A stretch of DNA of 64,000 nt from Sulfuritalea sp. (lineage in GTDB: Bacteria; Pseudomonadota; Gammaproteobacteria; Burkholderiales; Rhodocyclaceae), in assembly GCA_016712985.1 (NCBI GenBank), contig JADJQA010000015.1:1-64000 (forward strand), given 5' to 3'. How positions within the stretch are numbered: position 1 is the stretch's first letter; the number at the start of each line of letters is the position of its first letter. Shown here in pieces: positions 60,130-64,000 of the stretch. Both the position numbers and the translations under genes were made by a program. Under the pieces are notes generated by a model. The model saw only the letters and a list, made by a program, of their open reading frames with translations. It was not told where the DNA came from and made no database searches.

Positions 60130-61427
60130 ATGCGGTAGCTGCCGAACTGCTGACGGCGCTGGTGCTGGCGGCGCTGGCGGCGCTGGCCGGCTGGTTTGCG
60201 GCGGGTGAGCATGGCGCGGAGCTGGCAGCGCTGGGCGTCGTTTCCTTGTTCTTTCTGCGACAACTCTGGCTGGTGCTGCGCCTGATTCACTGGACCGCTT
60301 GTCCTCTGGGTACGCCGACGCCGAGTGCCACAGGCGCCTGGGGCGCGGTATTCGACGGTTTGCACAGGCGGGCCCGGCTGGCCGCCGCGCAACGCGAGCA
60401 GGCAACCCAGGAGCTGAACCGCTTCCGCCGCGCCGCGGAGGCTTTGCCTGACGGTGTGATGATCCTCGATGGTCACCGCGCCATCGAGTGGATGAATCTG
60501 CACGCCGAAGCCTGCCTCGGCCTCAAGGGATCGGTGGATACCGGCAGTCGCATCACGCATCTGCTGCGCGAGCCGGAATTTCTCGAATATCTCGACGGCC
60601 CCGAGCAAGGCCGTGTGCCGCTGGAATTGCACACGCAGCGCAATCCCGGTCGCACCTTGCTGATTCAGGCCGCCCCGTTTGCCGCGGGACGCACGCTGCT
60701 GCTGGTCCGCGATGTGACGCAGATGCAGAAACTCGCGACCATGCGGCGCGATTTCGTCGCCAACGTTTCGCATGAGCTGAAAACGCCGCTGACGGTTACC
60801 CTGGGCTTTGTCGAAACGGCGCTGGACGCTCTCGAAGACACGCCGCCAGCGGAGATTGCGGAGTATTTGCAGGCTGCCGCCGAGCAGGCGCGGCGCATGC
60901 GGCAACTGATCGATGATCTGCTGACGCTTTCATCGCTCGAAACGGATGCGCCGCCGCTGGAAGACCCGATAGACGTGGCAACCCTGCTGGCCGATATCCG
61001 CGAGGAAGTCGCGGCGCTTTCGGCCGGCCGACATCGCATTACGCTTGAGATTCAGGGGCCGCGGGAGCTGCTGGGCAGCGCTCGCGAGTTGCGTTCGGCG
61101 TTTGCCAATCTGGCCGGAAATGCAGTGCGTTATACCCCCGGCGGCGGCGAGATCGTGCTGCGCTGGAGCGCCGATGCTTCGGCGGGCGGGCGATTTTCGG
61201 TGCGCGACAGCGGCATCGGCATCGCCGCGCAGCACCTGCCGCGTCTCACCGAGCGCTTCTACCGGGTGGATCGCGGCCGCTCGCGCGACTCGGGCGGCAC
61301 GGGCCTCGGACTGGCCATTGTCAAGCATGTGCTGGAGCGGCATCAGGCGGTGCTCGAGGTCGAAAGCCAGCCGGGCCGGGGTTCGGTATTCAGCGCGGTG
61401 TTTCCCGCGCACCGGGTTCAGTCGTGA
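60126..61427 (+). CDS. phoR: Phosphate regulon sensor kinase PhoR
   Basis: Membrane histidine kinase for PhoB. Two N-terminal hydrophobic segments (about residues 6-50) anchor it; there is no large periplasmic sensor, as in other PhoR proteins that sense through the Pst–PhoU complex. A PAS domain (AEALPDGVMILDGHRAIEWMN) precedes the H-box FVANVSHELKTPLT (His near residue 220), N-box NLAGNAVRYTPGGG and G-box DSGGTGLGLAIVKHVLE. The start is GTG 60126, overlapping the phoB stop (GTGA). Its end overlaps by 10 bases the convergent hypothetical gene. Confidence 0.94.
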   Translation: MNAVAAELLTALVLAALAALAGWFAAGEHGAELAALGVVSLFFLRQLWLVLRLIHWTACPLGTPTPSATGAWGAVFDGLHRRARLAAAQREQATQELNRFRRAAEALPDGVMILDGHRAIEWMNLHAEACLGLKGSVDTGSRITHLLREPEFLEYLDGPEQGRVPLELHTQRNPGRTLLIQAAPFAAGRTLLLVRDVTQMQKLATMRRDFVANVSHELKTPLTVTLGFVETALDALEDTPPAEIAEYLQAAAEQARRMRQLIDDLLTLSSLETDAPPLEDPIDVATLLADIREEVAALSAGRHRITLEIQGPRELLGSARELRSAFANLAGNAVRYTPGGGEIVLRWSADASAGGRFSVRDSGIGIAAQHLPRLTERFYRVDRGRSRDSGGTGLGLAIVKHVLERHQAVLEVESQPGRGSVFSAVFPAHRVQS

Positions 61428-63097
61428 ATGGCGCAACGCTCGAACTGGAGACCGCGATCAAGAATCCGAAGCAGCTTGAAGCTCTGCACCTGCTGATCGA
61501 CGGTGGCTTCAATGCCGCGCTCGGTGCGAAACATGCCGGCGGGAACGATTACGCTTGCCGGTTGGTCGAGGGCGGGGCTTGCCGCCAGAAGGAATCCTGG
61601 CTGCCAGGCGCCGCGGATCCGGTCCGACTCGATCGTCCGAAGCGCCACGGGAAGGGCTTCGCCCGGAAAGGTCTGGATGCCCGCGGAGAGTACGTCGTCC
61701 CCTTCGCGCAGCGCCCAGCGCAGGGAGCCCAAGGTGTATCGCTGGCTGTCGTGGGTCTTTACGGCGATCAACAGGCCGGCGCCAACCCGCACGCCTTTTC
61801 TAAGCGGCCTGGTGATGCGCAGGCCGGAGCCTGATTCGTCGAGCAGGCGCCAGTCATCCATGACTTGCCAGTCTTCGACCGACGAATCTTGTCCATCACC
61901 AGGGTTCCCCCCGCGGTGGCTGCGTTCCCCAAAGACCTCGAATTCCTGACGTTCCCGACGCAGCGTCGCGGTGTCGCGGGGCGCCTGGAAGGGCTGGCGG
62001 CCCGAGAGCTGGTAAAACACGGCTTCGAAGCCCGCGATCAGACTGCAGGAACCGCTTGCGGCATGCCGTTCATCGCGACGCGGTGCTTTGCCCTTGCACC
62101 AGCGTTGCAGGATCTGCTGCAGCAACTGGCCCGCTGCCGGTTGCGTGACATCGTCACCGAGTTGCAGCTCGGCCGGGGTGCGACCGTGTTCCAGCAGCGC
62201 GATGCGGGCGAGCAGGCTCTTGCGCAGCTCGGTGGTTTCCAGCCAGCGCCCGCCCTTGGACGGCTGTGGCACATAACTCGCCGGACGATCCGATTCAAAG
62301 TCAACCCATAGCGGTACCGCGCGGTTGCGAATATCTTCCGGCGGAGTTTTCAGCAGCGCCAGCTTGGCCCCCCAGCGCCTGGCCCAGCGCGCAACCCAGG
62401 CCAGATGACGTGCCGGAAGCTCATACGGATTGGCCGTGCAGAGCAGGTTGCATTCGGCGTAGGCCGCCAGCGCGCTGGTGGGTAGATTGCCTTGACGCAC
62501 CGGATCACTGATGGCGCGCGCGGCGATGCCCAGGGTTTCCGCGGCGGAAACAATTTGATGCAGCGTCTTCCAGTAGCTCGCATCGGGCAATAGCTCGCCG
62601 CGACAGAGGTCAAGCTGCCAGTCAGCGAATACCGACAGCGTGCGCTGCGCCAGAGTGGCGGTCCTGGCCGCCAGGTCGGCGTTGCCGGCAATCAGAGTGC
62701 GATGGGCCGCCAACGCGGGCAGCGAGGCAATGCCGGAATTGCCACAACAAAAAACCACAAAACAGCGCAGATAACCGAGCGCCAGCATATGCCATACGCT
62801 CAGATTGCTGTCCAGCGCGGCCTGTTCGTGCGGAGCGAATGGCAAGGGCTTGCCGGTGAACTTTCTTGCCGCGACTTCCTGAACGTCGCTCAAGGGGCCG
62901 TGCAGGCTTTCAAGAATCGCGAAGCGCTCGAGCGGTGGCAGGGCAAACCGGTGCAGCAGATTGAGCTGGCTCAGGAACATCGATTGCGCTTGCACGGTAT
63001 TTGCCAGAGGCACGCTGGAAAGCCAGTCCTGGCACGCGACTGCGTTGACAAAGGCAGGCCTCGGTTCGGTTCCGGTGCCGGGCAGGTCGAAGTTCAT
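61418..63097 (-). CDS. Conserved hypothetical protein, possible PilZ-like C-terminal domain
   Basis: A 559-residue protein without signal peptide or clear membrane segments. I do not recognise it by function. The N-terminal two thirds are alpha-helical in composition, with a Cys-rich hydrophobic patch (FVVFCCGNSG near residue 115). The last third carries DESGSGLRI, which fits the D/N-x-S-x-x-G half of a PilZ c-di-GMP motif, followed by a beta-rich stretch (VRVGAGLLIAVKTHD). A clear RxxxR partner was not identified. Its ATG overlaps the HIT gene stop by four bases, so the two are translationally coupled. Similar proteins seem to occur in related Betaproteobacteria. Confidence 0.6.
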   Translation of the reverse strand: MNFDLPGTGTEPRPAFVNAVACQDWLSSVPLANTVQAQSMFLSQLNLLHRFALPPLERFAILESLHGPLSDVQEVAARKFTGKPLPFAPHEQAALDSNLSVWHMLALGYLRCFVVFCCGNSGIASLPALAAHRTLIAGNADLAARTATLAQRTLSVFADWQLDLCRGELLPDASYWKTLHQIVSAAETLGIAARAISDPVRQGNLPTSALAAYAECNLLCTANPYELPARHLAWVARWARRWGAKLALLKTPPEDIRNRAVPLWVDFESDRPASYVPQPSKGGRWLETTELRKSLLARIALLEHGRTPAELQLGDDVTQPAAGQLLQQILQRWCKGKAPRRDERHAASGSCSLIAGFEAVFYQLSGRQPFQAPRDTATLRRERQEFEVFGERSHRGGNPGDGQDSSVEDWQVMDDWRLLDESGSGLRITRPLRKGVRVGAGLLIAVKTHDSQRYTLGSLRWALREGDDVLSAGIQTFPGEALPVALRTIESDRIRGAWQPGFLLAASPALDQPASVIVPAGMFRTERGIEATVDQQVQSFKLLRILDRGLQFERCAIHD

Positions 63098-63537
63098 GGC
63101 GGTTCATTCAAGGTCGAAAGTTCGGCTTGCAGGGCGGCCAGCAGACGGGCGCTGGTGGGGACGGGACGGGCAACGCCGCGGCGTTGTGGCTTGGCCCAGA
63201 TCGGTGCGGGAAAGTGGCTGTCGTCCTTCCAGCGGGGAATCACATGCCAATGCAGGTGCGGCACAAGGTTGCCCAGGCTGGCGAGGTTGATCTTGTCGGG
63301 CTGAACAAGCTGGCGCAAGGCGCGTTCGGTGGCCAGCACGACGTCCGCAAAATGGTGCGCGTGGGGTATCGGGAGGGCGCTCATTTCGGCGACATGCTGA
63401 CGCCACACGACGCGGCAGAAACCGGGAAATGCGTTGCCTTCAGGGCCAGTTACGCGCACCACGCGGCATAGTCCGTCTTCCCACAGCAGATCGCCGCCGG
63501 GATTGGCACAGAGTTCGCAATCGGTGTTGGTCGCCAC
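63094..63537 (-). CDS. HIT family hydrolase
   Basis: A histidine-triad nucleotide-binding protein of about 147 residues. The triad reads HLHWHVIPRW (H-x-H-x-H) near residue 104. The N-terminal CELC suggests a zinc-binding extension like that of GalT-type members, followed by WEDGLCRVVRV and FPGFCRVVWRQHVAEMSAL. The GTG at 63537 (VATNTDCELC) is the better start; the in-frame ATG further upstream adds an unsupported 35 residues. The substrate is probably a nucleotide conjugate. It overlaps the next gene downstream by four bases. Confidence 0.85.
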   Translation of the reverse strand: MATNTDCELCANPGGDLLWEDGLCRVVRVTGPEGNAFPGFCRVVWRQHVAEMSALPIPHAHHFADVVLATERALRQLVQPDKINLASLGNLVPHLHWHVIPRWKDDSHFPAPIWAKPQRRGVARPVPTSARLLAALQAELSTLNEPP

Positions 63538-63595
63538 CGGGCAAGGATAGCGCCAATCGGCCGCTCTGTGCTGGCGGGATGGATGGACACACCGC

Positions 63596-64000
63596 CTACA
63601 GCAATACCCGCTCAATGCCGCCGGCATTGACAGCGCGCACATAGTCCCGCATCCAGTCGGGACCGAGGATCGCCCTGGCCACCTCGACCACCAGGTAGTC
63701 GGCGGAAATCGCAGCGTCGTTTTCGTAGCGTGACAGGCCTTGCAGGCAGGAAGGGCAGGATGTCAGGATCATGACTTCGGCGCCGGCATCCTCGCGTCGT
63801 AACGCCGCGGCGCCGGCGACGACTTCTTCCTGCTTGCGAAAGCGAATCTGGGTCGACACGTCCGGCCGTGTCACCGCCAGCGTGCCGGATTCACCGCAAC
63901 AGCGCTCGTTCAGCTCGACGCGGCTACCCATCAGCGCGCTTGCGACCTTTACGCCCGAGTAATGTTTCATCGGCGTGTGGCAGGGCTCGTGATACAGGTA
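63596..64000 (-). CDS. FAD-linked oxidoreductase with CCG Fe-S domain, C-terminal part
   Basis: The gene runs off the right edge; only its last 134 codons are here. They carry the two halves of a cysteine-rich CCG domain: EPCHTPMKHYSG followed by NERCCGESGTLAVTRPD, and MILTSCPSCLQGLSRY, as in heterodisulfide reductase/GlpC-type subunits. The ending NAGGIERVLL is like that of the large DUF3683 FAD/FMN-binding oxidoreductases of Betaproteobacteria (about 1,280 residues), a D-lactate/glycolate-oxidase-like family. The exact substrate cannot be told from this portion. Confidence 0.8.
   Translation of the reverse strand, partial: YLYHEPCHTPMKHYSGVKVASALMGSRVELNERCCGESGTLAVTRPDVSTQIRFRKQEEVVAGAAALRREDAGAEVMILTSCPSCLQGLSRYENDAAISADYLVVEVARAILGPDWMRDYVRAVNAGGIERVLL

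Overview
The window comes from a high-GC betaproteobacterium, most likely a Rhodocyclales/Nitrosomonadales-type organism. The grounds are the protein sequences, the order glnA–DUF4124–ntrB–ntrC–birA–coaX, a dnaA–dnaN–gyrB block without recF, and phasin, ubiE/ubiJ and phoBR neighbourhoods typical of that class. No rRNA, tRNA or CRISPR array was seen.

Layout. 0–1.3 kb: end of a tyrosine-recombinase mobile element, with a cluster of CTATGCCG inverted repeats lying directly against a truncated integron integrase. 1.4–9.2 kb: a di-haem peroxidase, then the minus-strand nitrogen block (glnA, DUF4124 protein, ntrB, ntrC) followed by birA and coaX; glnA carries a sigma-54 promoter and an NtrC site. 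9.2–25.5 kb: housekeeping and transport genes (CDF metal transporter, rhodanese, nadA, ecotin, yhhQ, EEP hydrolase + clsB, ppc, gltIJKL, an ATM1-type exporter, an OYE-family reductase, a lytic transglycosylase). 25.7–28.7 kb: phasin, then a decayed zone with a DruA(DUF4338)–ISAs1 transposase fossil and a KefB-like 3' remnant. 28.7–50.1 kb: the chromosomal origin region, with gyrB, dnaN, dnaA and DnaA boxes on one side and rpmH, rnpA, yidD, yidC, mnmE, a TSUP permease, two parS sites, mnmG, rsmG, parA, parB and the complete atpIBEFHAGDC operon on the other. 50.2–56 kb: an RND tripartite efflux operon. 56–59.4 kb: a haem protein, ubiJ, a Tim44-like protein, ubiE and a DUF971 protein. 59.4–64 kb: phoBR with a Pho box, a conserved hypothetical, a HIT protein and the C-terminus of a large FAD/Fe-S oxidoreductase.

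A dominant feature is about nineteen single-base indels, many in G/C or A/T runs, breaking otherwise intact genes, including essential ones (gyrB, atpH, mnmG, ppc). They most likely reflect sequence or assembly errors, so these genes are annotated as CDS with the break noted. Separate from this are real-looking structural changes: an in-frame GC-rich palindromic insertion in ppc, a similar insertion in ntrB, and loss of about 95 residues from mnmG. No convincing complete novel system was found; the most unusual items are the recombinase-element end, the intragenic palindromes and the DruA–transposase fossil.
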